Source of the DNA: Marinomonas profundi
GTDB taxonomy: Bacteria > Pseudomonadota > Gammaproteobacteria > Pseudomonadales > Marinomonadaceae
Direction: 5' to 3'
Assembly: GCF_020694005.1 (NCBI RefSeq)
Contig: NZ_CP073013.1
Span: 310,001-374,000 of the forward strand
Length of the DNA stretch: 64,000 nucleotides
Of this stretch, positions 51,244 through 64,000 are shown piece by piece. Below the pieces are notes generated by a model, which saw only the letters and a list, made by a program, of their open reading frames with translations, was not told the origin of the DNA and did not search any database. The stretch's first letter is position 1, and the number at the start of each line of letters is the position of its first letter. Position numbers and translations under genes: made by a program.

Positions 51244-51289
51244 TCTTTAACAATTCTGTTTTGAAATAACAATAATCAAGTGTTAAACC
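51244..51289. repeat. Right arm of the 23S rRNA processing stem (downstream of 23S)
   Basis: This segment is almost the exact inverted complement of 54435-54482. In the transcript the two flank 23S rRNA and would form a stem of about 46 base pairs, which RNase III could cut. Confidence 0.8.
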
Positions 51290-51361
51290 AGATCGTACTA
51301 TGTGTCTTTATGTGTTTACTGTTCAACTTTCGTCTAGTCAGCAAAACCACTTTGGTGTTAT

Positions 51362-54260
<2,899 letters not shown>

Positions 54261-54609
54261 ATATAACCCAAAGTAGTTTTTACGATTCAATAAAAAGCCA
54301 TAAATGACTCAGTATAAAAAGTAGAAACAACCATCAGATCACATACCAAAGAGCTTTTGTGTCTCTCTGGATTTACGATAATAGAAGTCACTAAGCTGTT
54401 ATCCTTAAAGAATAAGAGCAAGTGAACTTCCACCGGTTTAACACTTGATTTATCGTTATTTCAAAATTCGAATTGTTAAAGAGCAAGTTTAGTGCAAAGC
54501 ACTAAGTCAGAGACTAAAAATCATCCAACACAATTAAATGTAAGATGTTTAGCGTCTTGCTTAGGACTCTCTTCTAATCTTTTACACAGAATGATTGATC
54601 ATTTATAAA
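54261..54609. other. 23S-tRNA-Ala spacer with boxA
   Basis: A non-coding spacer of the rrn operon. On the minus strand it carries a boxA antitermination sequence, TGCTCTTTAACA (54474-54485), and the left arm of the 23S processing stem. Confidence 0.7.
54435..54482. repeat. Left arm of the 23S rRNA processing stem (upstream of 23S)
   Basis: It is complementary to 51244-51289 over about 46 bases with few mismatches, and overlaps boxA. It would pair across 23S rRNA in the primary transcript. Confidence 0.8.
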
Positions 54610-54685
54610 TGGTGGAGCTATGCGGGATCGAACCGCAGACCTCCTGCGTGCAAAGCAGGCGCTCTCCCAGCTGAGCTATAGCCCC
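54610..54685 (-). tRNA. tRNA-Ala (anticodon TGC)
   Basis: A 76-nt cloverleaf starting GGGGCTATAGCTCAGCTGGG, with anticodon loop CTTTGCACG (TGC) and a T arm GGTTCGATCC. It has an encoded CCA end. It lies in the 16S-23S spacer. Confidence 0.97.
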
Positions 54686-54819
54686 ATTATTTATTTGATC
54701 GTATTTGGTTAATCGAAGAAGATATCTCCAACCAATTACCAGGATGTCAAGAACAAGGCTTTTAAGGTCGACGTTTAGCCTGCTAAACGAGATCTTAAAT
54801 AACGCTGTTATTTATATAC

Positions 54820-54896
<77 letters not shown>

Positions 54897-54927
54897 AAAT
54901 ACTTTCTGTGCTTCTCATAAATTAGAC

Positions 54928-54963
54928 ATCAGATAATTTGTGTGAACGCTCACCAGAGCCTTC
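54928..54963. repeat. 16S rRNA processing stem, downstream arm
   Basis: It is complementary to 56674-56709 over about 36 bases with few mismatches. The two arms bracket 16S rRNA in the precursor. Confidence 0.75.
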
Positions 54964-54970
54964 TATCGTT

Positions 54971-56508
<1,538 letters not shown>

Positions 56509-56844
56509 AAAAAGCTTGCTTACTCAAATCTATTACACTAACTATAACTTAATCGACTCACTGCTTCGAAAAACAGCAAGCCAACATAAAGCGAATTACT
56601 GTATAAACACTCGTAAGACTTCAATTTTTTTGATCAACTACATCTCGGCAAAACCGGTCTGCGATGATCTTCTGAAGCCTCCAGCGAGCGCCCACACAAA
56701 TTATCTGATTATCTATTTTAAAGAGCGTCTGATACTTCGTTCAACATTCTTACCTAAGTAAGTGGCAAACTCTTGTTTGCGTTGTTGTCCGTGTCAGTGG
56801 AGGCGTATAATACAGCCTCAAACTTTTAGCGCAAGCACTTTTTT
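56509..56844 (-). promoter_or_regulatory. rrn leader, boxA and promoter region
   Basis: On the minus strand the promoter has an A/T-rich UP-like tract upstream (about 56835-56860), -35 TTGCGC (56829-56834), a 16-base spacer, -10 TATTAT (56807-56812) and a GC-rich discriminator, ACGCCTCC. A boxA-like GCTCTTTAAA lies at 56717-56726 and the upstream arm of the 16S processing stem at 56674-56709. The leader is about 290 nt. A discriminator of this kind usually implies ppGpp-sensitive control. Confidence 0.75.
56674..56709. repeat. 16S rRNA processing stem, upstream arm
   Basis: The complement of 54928-54963, in the rrn leader. See the partner entry for the pairing. Confidence 0.75.
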
Positions 56845-57450
56845 TTAATTTTTTTTGAAAAACTTTTTATACAAAGGTAAGGTTGGGATCTTGACGATTA
56901 AGAGAGGGGCTAAAAATAACGTAAACCATGCGGCAATCGTGATATCACTCTTTACTTGCCACCATAAATGGATAATCACACACAAAGCCGCAAGGTACAT
57001 TAAGCGATGTAAGGGCTTCCACTTTTTCCCCAATCTACGCACCGTGCCTTTCGTACTGGTGATTGCCAAAATAGACATGGTTAGCAACGCGATCACACCA
57101 ACATATATGTAAGGCTTTTCAATTAAATCCGAGCTTATCCAACGCCAGCTCAACCCAGCAAACAGCACCAAATAAATAACAAAGTGCAGTAAGGCATAAA
57201 AAAAAGCACTCAAACCAATAAAACGCCGATAACGATTGATCAATCGAAGAGATTTAATCTTGCCAACTAGGGTCATGGCCAAAACAGCAATCACAAAAAC
57301 TGACGCCCAAATGCCACTTAAATTCATCAACAACTTACCCGGATCTGGAAAGTACCGCCCCATCAACAATGAAACAAACATCCATAAAAACGGTAGCGTG
57401 AATAGCATAAAAATGTATGGCTTTTCTTTTCGATCCCAAAATGTCGACAC
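56845..57450 (-). CDS. msrQ: Protein-methionine-sulfoxide reductase heme-binding subunit MsrQ
   Basis: A 201-residue membrane protein with six helices, matching MsrQ (YedZ). It passes electrons from the quinone pool through b-type hemes to periplasmic MsrP, which repairs oxidised methionine. Helix histidines that ligate heme are visible in FFYALLHFVIYLV and HRLMYLAALCVIIHLWW. It follows msrP by one base on the same strand, the usual pairing. Its 3' end lies 11 bases beyond the rrn promoter, so divergent traffic is not an issue, but leftward readthrough into the rrn operon is possible. Confidence 0.92.
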   Translation of the reverse strand: MSTFWDRKEKPYIFMLFTLPFLWMFVSLLMGRYFPDPGKLLMNLSGIWASVFVIAVLAMTLVGKIKSLRLINRYRRFIGLSAFFYALLHFVIYLVLFAGLSWRWISSDLIEKPYIYVGVIALLTMSILAITSTKGTVRRLGKKWKPLHRLMYLAALCVIIHLWWQVKSDITIAAWFTLFLAPLLIVKIPTLPLYKKFFKKN

Positions 57451-57451
57451 G

Positions 57452-58444
57452 CTAGTAGTTCCTTTTCAAATCCATACCCTTGTATAGACCCGCAACTTCT
57501 TCCTCGTAACCATTAAACATTTTCGTTTCAACCACATTAGGAAAAAGAACACCACCAGGCAGACGCCGCTCTTGCTTTTGCGACCAACGTGGATGATCGA
57601 CATTAGGGTTCACATTGGCATAAAAACCATACTCATTAGGCGCCAACATACTCCAAGTAGTCTCTGGCATGGTTTCAACAAAGCGAATTTTCACAATAGA
57701 TTTAATGCTTTTGAAACCATATTTCCAAGGCAAAACCAGCCTAACCGGTGCGCCGTTTTGATTTGGCAATATACTTCCGTACATGCCAACCGCAAGCAGA
57801 GCCAAGGGATTCATCGCCTCATCAATACGTAAGCCTTCCCGATAAGGCCAATCCAATCCACTACCATTTTGACCTGGCATTTGCTTGGGATCATAAAGGG
57901 TTTCAAAATAAACATACTTTGCCTTCGAATTAGGCTCAAAACGTTTTAGGACGGTCGCTAAAGAAACACCAACCCACGGAATAACCATAGACCAAGCCTC
58001 GACGCAACGAAGCCGATAAATACGCTCTTCCAGCATAGATTCTTTTATAATGTCATCAAGGTCAAAAACACCCGTTTTACCCGCCTCACCTTCTACCGTG
58101 ATGGTCCATGGCGTTGTTTTAAAGTGAGAGGAACGATCTTTAGGGTCGCTTTTACCATAGCCAAATTCATAAAAATTATTGTATGAGGTAGCAACGTCAT
58201 AGGGAGAGATTTTTTCATCTTTACCATAAGCGGTTTCTGCTATGCTTTGGAAAGAAGAGAGTAAAGAGGCAGGAGGAGAGAGCGGATTACCTTCTTGCAA
58301 GGCTGCAGAAACATGACCAATACCGCCAACACCAAGAGCAATCCCACCCGTTGCCTTCATAAACTGACGACGATTGAGGTAAATGGATTTATCAGTCACT
58401 TCTGATTCAGAGCAATCAGACGCTTTTTTATTCAAAATCAGCAT
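57452..58444 (-). CDS. msrP: Protein-methionine-sulfoxide reductase catalytic subunit MsrP
   Basis: A 330-residue periplasmic molybdoenzyme that reduces methionine sulfoxide in proteins. The twin-arginine signal is NRRQFMKATGG (R25-R26), with a hydrophobic stretch and a cut near VSAA. The molybdenum-binding cysteine is C147 in YRLRCVEAWSMVIPW, followed by the MPT-binding region and GAPVRLVLPWKYGFKSIKSI. ATG 58444 has AAGGGGA upstream and gives a standard Tat signal; 16 extra codons are open above it. Upstream of msrQ in one unit. Confidence 0.92.
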   Translation of the reverse strand: MLILNKKASDCSESEVTDKSIYLNRRQFMKATGGIALGVGGIGHVSAALQEGNPLSPPASLLSSFQSIAETAYGKDEKISPYDVATSYNNFYEFGYGKSDPKDRSSHFKTTPWTITVEGEAGKTGVFDLDDIIKESMLEERIYRLRCVEAWSMVIPWVGVSLATVLKRFEPNSKAKYVYFETLYDPKQMPGQNGSGLDWPYREGLRIDEAMNPLALLAVGMYGSILPNQNGAPVRLVLPWKYGFKSIKSIVKIRFVETMPETTWSMLAPNEYGFYANVNPNVDHPRWSQKQERRLPGGVLFPNVVETKMFNGYEEEVAGLYKGMDLKRNY

Positions 58445-58545
58445 AGCATGTCCCCTTCTGTTATTAGAATTATTGACAAGGGTGCACGCCACGAGTTCAA
58501 AAAAGCACTCATATTAAAAAAGAATGCTTTTTTGTGTCACATTAT

Positions 58546-59316
58546 CTAGCGCAATCGCTTGAACACAATGCCAAGCGGGCCCCATAACCCATAAAGACAA
58601 AAAACACTCATCAGCACAAATGCTGGCTGAAGGGCAACAAACACCAGTATTAAAACCGCAACCAGCAACACAATGAAAGGCACACGCCCTTTTAAGTCAA
58701 GGTCTTTAAAACTACGATATTTAACATTACTAACCATCAGCAAGCCAGTAATAGGAACCAGTAAGGCCATCAGCGTTGCTAAGCTTTCACCAGAAATCCC
58801 ATTGTCATTCGCAGCCCAGATAACCCCAGCTACGATAGCCGCCGCCGCTGGGCTAGGAAGCCCAGTGAAATAACGTTTTTCCTCTACGCCAATCATAGTG
58901 TTAAAGCGGGCCAAACGCAGCGCAGCACCAACGGCGTAAATAAACGCCGCAATCCAACCGATTTTACCAAGTGGCGCCAATGACCAAGTAAAAACAATCA
59001 AAGCTGGTGCAATACCAAACGACACCATGTCAGCAAGGGAATCATACTCCGCACCAAACGCGCTTTGAGTATGCGTTAATCGCGCCACACGCCCATCAAG
59101 ACCATCAAGAATCATCGAGATAAAAATCGCTACCGCAGCATGACTGTAATTTCCATTCATCGCAGCAATGATAGAGTAAAACCCTGAAAAAAGTGCGGCC
59201 GTGGTAAATAGGTTAGGCAATAAATACACCCCTTTGTGAGGATGCTTTTTATCATCGCCAATATCGACATCCTCGATGTCATCCACTGGTGATTTTTTCA
59301 AATCATCTATCGACAT
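58546..59316 (-). CDS. pssA: CDP-diacylglycerol-serine O-phosphatidyltransferase
   Basis: A 256-residue integral membrane enzyme, type II PssA, making phosphatidylserine for phosphatidylethanolamine synthesis. The CDP-alcohol phosphotransferase motif is ILDGLDGRVARLTHTQSAFG then EYDSLADMVSFG, with all conserved aspartates. About seven helices follow a short charged N-terminus (LKKSPVDDIEDVDIGDDKKH). It lies downstream of hemL on the same strand, with a 31-base gap. Confidence 0.9.
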   Translation of the reverse strand: MSIDDLKKSPVDDIEDVDIGDDKKHPHKGVYLLPNLFTTAALFSGFYSIIAAMNGNYSHAAVAIFISMILDGLDGRVARLTHTQSAFGAEYDSLADMVSFGIAPALIVFTWSLAPLGKIGWIAAFIYAVGAALRLARFNTMIGVEEKRYFTGLPSPAAAAIVAGVIWAANDNGISGESLATLMALLVPITGLLMVSNVKYRSFKDLDLKGRVPFIVLLVAVLILVFVALQPAFVLMSVFCLYGLWGPLGIVFKRLR

Positions 59317-59347
59317 AGTTTAACCCTTTTTGATGTATGCAAATTAT

Positions 59348-60631
59348 TTATATTAGCTTAGCAAAAGAACGCTTCGCGGCGGCTATGGTAAAATCAATGT
59401 CTGCTTCGGTATGGGCCTGAGAAATAAACCCTGCTTCGAAAGCGGCTGGCGCTAAATACACCCCTTCTTCCAGCATATGATGAAAAAAGGCTTTAAACCG
59501 CGCTAAATCACAACGCTGAACCTCAGCAAAACTCGTAACCGCCTTCGCCTCAGTAAAAAAGAAACCAAACATCCCACCGACACTCACCACACAGAAGGGC
59601 ACACCAATCTCATCTGCGGCCGCTTTTAACCCTGAGACTAGACGCGCAGCTTTTTTACCTAAGAGCTGATGAAAACCCTCCTCACTAATCTTATTCAATA
59701 CCGCCAAACCCGCAACCATGGCAACCGGATTCCCAGACAAGGTGCCCGCTTGGTAAACAGGCCCCAATGGCGAAATACATTCCATAATGGCACGCTTGCC
59801 GCCAAAAGCGCCAACCGGCATGCCAGCACCAATCACCTTACCTAGGGTTGTTAAATCAGGAACAATACCAAAGTGATCTTGTGCTCCGCCAAGCGCTACG
59901 CGAAATCCCGTCATCACTTCATCAAAAATCAACACCGCACCTGATTCATCACACACTTTGCGCAAGGTTTCAAGGAAGCCTTCAACAGGCAAAATACAGT
60001 TCATATTGCCTGCCACTGGCTCGACAATAATACAAGCGATTTGCTCCCCTATTTCCGCAAAGCAACGAGTCACTTCGTCAATATCGTTGTACTGCAAGGT
60101 AATAGTATGCTTTGCCAAATCTGCCGGCACACCAGGGGAATTAGGGACACCAAGGGTTAACGCACCAGAGCCGGCTTTAACCAACAAAGAATCTGAATGA
60201 CCGTGATAGCATCCTTCAAACTTGACGATTTTATCCCGTCCAGTATAACCACGCGCCAAACGGATCGCACTCATAGTCGCTTCTGTGCCCGAGTTCACCA
60301 TGCGCACCATATCCATTGAAGGCACCAGCTCACAGACTTTTTCCGCCATGGTGATTTCTACTTCTGTCGGTGCCCCAAAGCTCAAACCAAAATCAAGCTG
60401 CTGCCTAACAGCATCAATCACATCTGGATGCGAGTGACCCAAAATCATCGGCCCCCAAGATCCGACGTAATCTATGTAACGCTTTTTATCTTCATCATAA
60501 ACATAAGCCCCTTCTGCACGCTGAAAAAAGATAGGGGTACCGCCGACACCATTAAAGGCTCGCACTGGGGAATTAACACCACCAGGAATACGGTGTTGGG
60601 CGCGTGCGTATAAATCTTCTGACCGACTCAT
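59348..60631 (-). CDS. hemL: Glutamate-1-semialdehyde 2,1-aminomutase
   Basis: A 427-residue PLP enzyme that makes 5-aminolevulinate in the C5 tetrapyrrole pathway. The start [46 protein letters not shown] and the PLP lysine K265 in [16 protein letters not shown] are all standard. The product feeds heme, siroheme and, where present, cobalamin, although the cob genes in this window are salvage types. Length equals E. coli HemL (426). It is the first gene of a hemL-pssA run. Confidence 0.95.
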   Translation of the reverse strand: MSRSEDLYARAQHRIPGGVNSPVRAFNGVGGTPIFFQRAEGAYVYDEDKKRYIDYVGSWGPMILGHSHPDVIDAVRQQLDFGLSFGAPTEVEITMAEKVCELVPSMDMVRMVNSGTEATMSAIRLARGYTGRDKIVKFEGCYHGHSDSLLVKAGSGALTLGVPNSPGVPADLAKHTITLQYNDIDEVTRCFAEIGEQIACIIVEPVAGNMNCILPVEGFLETLRKVCDESGAVLIFDEVMTGFRVALGGAQDHFGIVPDLTTLGKVIGAGMPVGAFGGKRAIMECISPLGPVYQAGTLSGNPVAMVAGLAVLNKISEEGFHQLLGKKAARLVSGLKAAADEIGVPFCVVSVGGMFGFFFTEAKAVTSFAEVQRCDLARFKAFFHHMLEEGVYLAPAAFEAGFISQAHTEADIDFTIAAAKRSFAKLI

Positions 60632-60721
60632 ATATTTAAGGTCCTATAACCAATAGTGTAATTCGTGGGGTAAACAAGCTGAAACATAAGTGTTGCTACC
60701 AATCTAATAAAATATCTTTTT

Positions 60722-62449
60722 CTACTCACTTTTTAGCAGAAACTGATCCAGTCGATGCCGTGAAACCAAGCCAAAAGAAGAGCCCGACAAGGACACTAAT
60801 ACTTCAGGCAAACCCGTTTTTTGAAACCAACTAAGCATGGCTTCTAGAGAAGAAGGCTCATCAATCAAAGGTATAGCAGTAGATTCTAAAGCCAATGATA
60901 AGTTCATCGTCACTTCGTCATCCGCTATACTCAACCACGATTGAGGACCCACATCTAATGTCTGTAATGCATCAAGTAAGGCGACACGGCGAACAAATTG
61001 CCATCGACCATCGCTCTCAAATATCACATAGTCTATCACATTTGAGGCTAAATCTTTCACTTGCTCAAGGGGCACACTTGCGGGTAACAACAAAACAGCC
61101 TCAGCAACAGGCTTGACCGTATGGTGTCTTAAATAACGCTGAAAAGGACTAATATTCGACGACATTCCCATATAACTCAGTCGCTCAGCAAACACAGATT
61201 CTTGATGAAAAAACACCCGCATTAACAAGCAAGCTAATACAATCACAAACAAGGCAGGAACAATTGCTTCAGAAGAGTGAGTCATTTCAATGATCGCCAC
61301 TAACGCCGTTAATGGCGCTTGGAAACAAGCCGCCATCATCGCCGCCATTCCCAGTAAGGCAAACAAGGCGATATCAGCCTCACCATGATTAAATATGAAC
61401 GCCGCCTGAACACCCGCCAAACCACCGATAATAAACGTCGGCCCTATCATGCCTCCCGGTATTCCCAGTCCAATTGTCAGTGCCGTTAACAGCGTTTTCA
61501 CCACAATCAGTAAAAGCAAAGAATACACCAGCAAATCGCCAGACAACAGCTGACTCAACGCGCGGTAACCACTGCCTAGCGCTTCTGGCAAATACATTGC
61601 GGCCAAAGAGCTGGCCGCCGCAACCAACAAAAAACGCCACCAGACAGACAAGCCACTCAAATGCCACAAGACTTTTTGCGCGTGCAGAAATAACGCCGAT
61701 AACAGCACAATAAAAATGACTAAAACAAAACAAGTAACAAAAAGATCACTCGAAAAAACCACCGACGAAATGTCGCCAATACTAAAAAGATCCAGCGGCC
61801 CAATCACATAATGGCTGATCAGCGCCGCCACCACAGAAGACAACAACACCGGCAGAACATAACGCTGACGATATTCTAAAAAAATCACTTCAAACGCAAA
61901 CAACACGCCCGCTAATGGTGTTTGAAATATGGCTGATATCGCCCCAGCAACACCACAAGCCAATAAGGTTTCAACACCGTACTGGGGAAGCTTGGCTTTT
62001 TCCGCCAAAAATCCACCCAGTGTTGCGCCCAAATGTACTGCCGGACCTTCTTTCCCAATAGACAGCCCACCGATCAACGCAATAACAGCGCTAAAAAACT
62101 GCACCACCCCATTCATAATAGGCAAATTGCCACCATGATAGTTCAACCTTTCTATCACATAAGGCACACCTACTTTATGAAAGCGGTTAGGCAGCAGGGT
62201 CAAAATACCCGCTAACACAACACAAGAAGCAATAACCAAGCCGACCCGCCACACCATAGGCAAAGACTCAAACGCATCAAAATCGGCTCCCAAAAAATAG
62301 CGTGTGGGCAAATAGATTACAGCATAAAAAAGCACCATCACCAGCCCACTCAATAGTCCACACAAAGCACCCAGCAATGACAATATCAACAAATCGTCAT
62401 AAGACTTCGCCTTAGTAGACCATTTTTCCTTGAGCTTCCAGGCTTTCAG
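60722..62449 (-). CDS. CLC-family chloride channel/transporter with C-terminal CBS-like domain
   Basis: A membrane protein of 556 to 575 residues. CLC signatures are GKEGP (with the gating glutamate), GSGYRALSQLLSGDL, and GIPGGMIGPTFIIGG. The final 130 residues after FQRYLRHHTVKPVAEAVLLL look like a CBS pair. The N-terminus is unresolved: the frame stays open to a TGA at about 62458, and family-like sequence (WSTKAKSYDDLLILSLLGAL) extends above the first TTG (62392). A GAGG at 62457-62460 is seven bases from a CTG at 62449, taken here as the start; TTG 62392 is the conventional alternative. Confidence 0.8.
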   Translation of the reverse strand: MKAWKLKEKWSTKAKSYDDLLILSLLGALCGLLSGLVMVLFYAVIYLPTRYFLGADFDAFESLPMVWRVGLVIASCVVLAGILTLLPNRFHKVGVPYVIERLNYHGGNLPIMNGVVQFFSAVIALIGGLSIGKEGPAVHLGATLGGFLAEKAKLPQYGVETLLACGVAGAISAIFQTPLAGVLFAFEVIFLEYRQRYVLPVLLSSVVAALISHYVIGPLDLFSIGDISSVVFSSDLFVTCFVLVIFIVLLSALFLHAQKVLWHLSGLSVWWRFLLVAAASSLAAMYLPEALGSGYRALSQLLSGDLLVYSLLLLIVVKTLLTALTIGLGIPGGMIGPTFIIGGLAGVQAAFIFNHGEADIALFALLGMAAMMAACFQAPLTALVAIIEMTHSSEAIVPALFVIVLACLLMRVFFHQESVFAERLSYMGMSSNISPFQRYLRHHTVKPVAEAVLLLPASVPLEQVKDLASNVIDYVIFESDGRWQFVRRVALLDALQTLDVGPQSWLSIADDEVTMNLSLALESTAIPLIDEPSSLEAMLSWFQKTGLPEVLVSLSGSSFGLVSRHRLDQFLLKSE

Positions 62450-62489
62450 ATCAACACCTCACCTTGTACTCTAATATTGTTCAACAGAT

Positions 62490-62918
62490 TCACCATCGAT
62501 CTAAACGCTTAGCCAAACACATGTGTGTCACAATTTTTTCAAGATTAGGCCAGCCGTCCATCTCACTGCGAATAACATTTAAACGCGCCATCGAACTGGC
62601 CTGAACCAATAACAATAAGTCTAAGTCTCCGCTGATCGAATGGGCGAGTTTCACTTCTGGGATAGCGGCAATAAGTGGCTGCACAAGATCGCAAGATAAC
62701 GGCCTAAATGTTAAGGCTAAATAGGCTGTCACCCCATCCTCTTTTGAAACCGAGGTATGCGCATGATAACCCGTAATAATGTGATTATCCTCCATGCGCT
62801 TAATTCGCTCGGTGACGGCCGAACGAGACAAGTTCACCTGACGACTAATGTCTGAAACAGACAAGCGAGCATCATCCACCAATAACGCCAATATTTTTTG
62901 ATCGTAATGATCTGCCAC
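62490..62918 (-). CDS. Lrp/AsnC-family transcriptional regulator
   Basis: A 142-residue protein with a helix-turn-helix (YDQKILALLVDDARLSVSDI then VNLSRSAVTERIKRMEDN) and a RAM domain (AHSISGDLDLLLLVQA). It is divergent from the YjeH-type exporter gene with a 156-base gap. Lrp-family regulators frequently control a divergent amino-acid exporter, such as ArgP/LysE or BrnQ pairs, so the exporter is its likely target and its substrate the likely ligand. Confidence 0.87.
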   Translation of the reverse strand: MADHYDQKILALLVDDARLSVSDISRQVNLSRSAVTERIKRMEDNHIITGYHAHTSVSKEDGVTAYLALTFRPLSCDLVQPLIAAIPEVKLAHSISGDLDLLLLVQASSMARLNVIRSEMDGWPNLEKIVTHMCLAKRLDRW

Positions 62919-63074
62919 CTAGCACTCCTTTTTGTCTATTCATTCAAACTGACGTTTATTCCGGCAAAATGCGCCCCAATAGGGTCAACTTGCATAGGGT
63001 ATTGTTAATGAGGTTATTTTATCCTTAGCGACAATAAAAAACAGCCACAGAATTTAACAAGTACAGGCAAACAA

Positions 63075-64000
63075 ATGACCCAATACCAAAAAACACTCGG
63101 CCCATTACAAGGCATTGCCATGACGGTGACTACTTTCATAGGCACTGGACTGATGATTCTACCCGCCATGTCTGTTGCACAGGCTGGATCCTTTGCGTTT
63201 TACGCTTGGCTAATTACTGCCGCCATGATCATTCCCACAGCCTTCATATTTGCGTTACTGGGTGCCAAATACCCTTCTGCAGGCGGCGCCTCACACTATA
63301 TAGGTCGTGCATTCGGCTCAAAGTACGAAAAAGCCGTAGGCTGGTTATTCTTGAGTATTTTGCTCGTTGGCCCTGCCGTCGCCATTAAAGTCGCAGCTGC
63401 CTATTTGACTATCATATTTAAAACATCGGATGAGTGGATTCTCGCCTTTAGTTTATTAACCCTTGCTGGCATGCTTTTCTTCGCTATCGTCGGCATGCAA
63501 ACATCGGCACGCTTTCAAACTGGTATCGTCATTGTCATGATAGCCACCATTCTATGGTTATGCTTTATTGGCGATATTCTAGGCAGCCGTGAAGTCATTG
63601 AAGCCCCCGTAACCGCTTTTGAATGGCAACAAACACTGTATGCCACTGGCGTAATATTCTGGTGTTTTTTAGGCATTGAAGTCATGGCGCACATGGGCGC
63701 TGAATTTAAAAATCCAACACGTGATTTCCCCATAGCATTACTCGGCGGTATCACCATCGTCATTCTTGCTTACCTAAGTTTGGTGCTATTAATTGCTTGG
63801 CACCACACCTATGGCGACGAAGTGACAAACAGCCAATCCTTAGCCCTGTTGGTCAGTAAATTAGTAGGAGAAACGGGCAGTCGTCTTTTTGCCATTGGCG
63901 CTTATATTATCGCCTTTGCCAACGTAGCCATCTATATTTTAGGCTTTTCACGCATGGTGCAATCGATGGCGCAACAAGGTGCTCTACCTAAGACATTTGT
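63075..64000 (+). CDS. yjeH: YjeH-type amino-acid exporter, cut by the window end
   Basis: The frame starts at ATG 63075 and stays open to the window edge (308 codons). The N-terminus, TLGPLQGIAMTVTTFIGTGL, is that of the APC superfamily. YPSAGGASHYIGRAFGSKYE, VIFWCFLGIEVMAHMGAEFKNP and RDFPIALLGG follow the order seen in E. coli YjeH, a methionine and branched-chain amino-acid exporter. Nine helices are visible before the end. AGG at 63065-63067 is seven bases upstream. The divergent Lrp regulator suggests induction by the exported amino acid. Confidence 0.85.
   Translation, partial: MTQYQKTLGPLQGIAMTVTTFIGTGLMILPAMSVAQAGSFAFYAWLITAAMIIPTAFIFALLGAKYPSAGGASHYIGRAFGSKYEKAVGWLFLSILLVGPAVAIKVAAAYLTIIFKTSDEWILAFSLLTLAGMLFFAIVGMQTSARFQTGIVIVMIATILWLCFIGDILGSREVIEAPVTAFEWQQTLYATGVIFWCFLGIEVMAHMGAEFKNPTRDFPIALLGGITIVILAYLSLVLLIAWHHTYGDEVTNSQSLALLVSKLVGETGSRLFAIGAYIIAFANVAIYILGFSRMVQSMAQQGALPKTF

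Overview
The window looks like chromosomal DNA of a marine gammaproteobacterium, most likely a Marinomonas-type member of the Oceanospirillales. This rests on the overall gene set (opgGH, tyrR, rlmA, ppsA/ppsR, cob salvage genes, rnr-rlmB, msrPQ, hemL) and on a gammaproteobacterial rRNA operon with tRNA-Ile and tRNA-Ala spacers. The genus is inferred, because no alignment could be run. I see no prophage, CRISPR array, conjugation module or recognisable defence island. The only clear mobile element is one intact IS3-family insertion sequence.

Layout. 1-6.9 kb: the end of a GH13 glucosyl phosphorylase, an orphan Fur-controlled siderophore-binding protein, an EmrE-like SMR pump, an MsbA-like ABC exporter, a Bcr/CflA pump, a HopJ-family protein, a HAD phosphatase and a 53-residue membrane microprotein. 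7.0-12.2 kb: tyrR and a ROK repressor in a 4-nt overlapping pair, divergent from a D-mannose-isomerase-like gene, then a LysR regulator ending in a 24-bp perfect hairpin. 12.4-20.6 kb: carbonic anhydrase, rlmA, a GGDEF-EAL protein, DUF1853, YqcC and DUF3549 genes, nnr and a DUF2132 gene. 20.7-29.9 kb: opgGH, a class V aminotransferase divergent from an Lrp regulator, a small helical protein, a glutaredoxin, elaA, a UDG-family gene, slyD and a DOPA-dioxygenase-like gene. 30.0-38.0 kb: a 1152-residue symporter/hybrid histidine kinase convergent with a TetR regulator, then DUF2750, rsuA, GNAT, YitT, an S26-like protease beside a 12 x 7-bp tandem repeat, and an uncharacterised Fur-boxed gene. 38.0-45.3 kb: a leftward run rnr-rlmB-cobT-cobS-cobC-TRIC channel-cobO. 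45.6-49.3 kb: divergent ppsR/ppsA. 49.3-50.5 kb: IS3-family element. 51.0-56.8 kb: leftward rrn operon with promoter, boxA sites, processing stems and terminator. 56.8-64 kb: msrQ, msrP, pssA, hemL, a CLC channel, and an Lrp regulator divergent from a YjeH-type amino-acid exporter cut by the window end.

How the genes fit together. Corrin-ring salvage genes (cobT, cobS, cobC, cobO) share a transcription unit with RNA-processing genes. PpsR controls PpsA by phosphorylation. MsrP/MsrQ repair periplasmic methionine sulfoxide. OpgG/OpgH make osmoregulated periplasmic glucans. Two loci carry convincing Fur boxes.

No obviously new multi-gene system is visible. The best leads are the heptanucleotide tract at the protease gene, the uncharacterised Fur-boxed gene, the ROK-TyrR-mannose isomerase arrangement, a dispersed intergenic repeat present twice in inverted orientation 49 kb apart, a possible CTG start in the CLC gene, and two unannotated-size microproteins.
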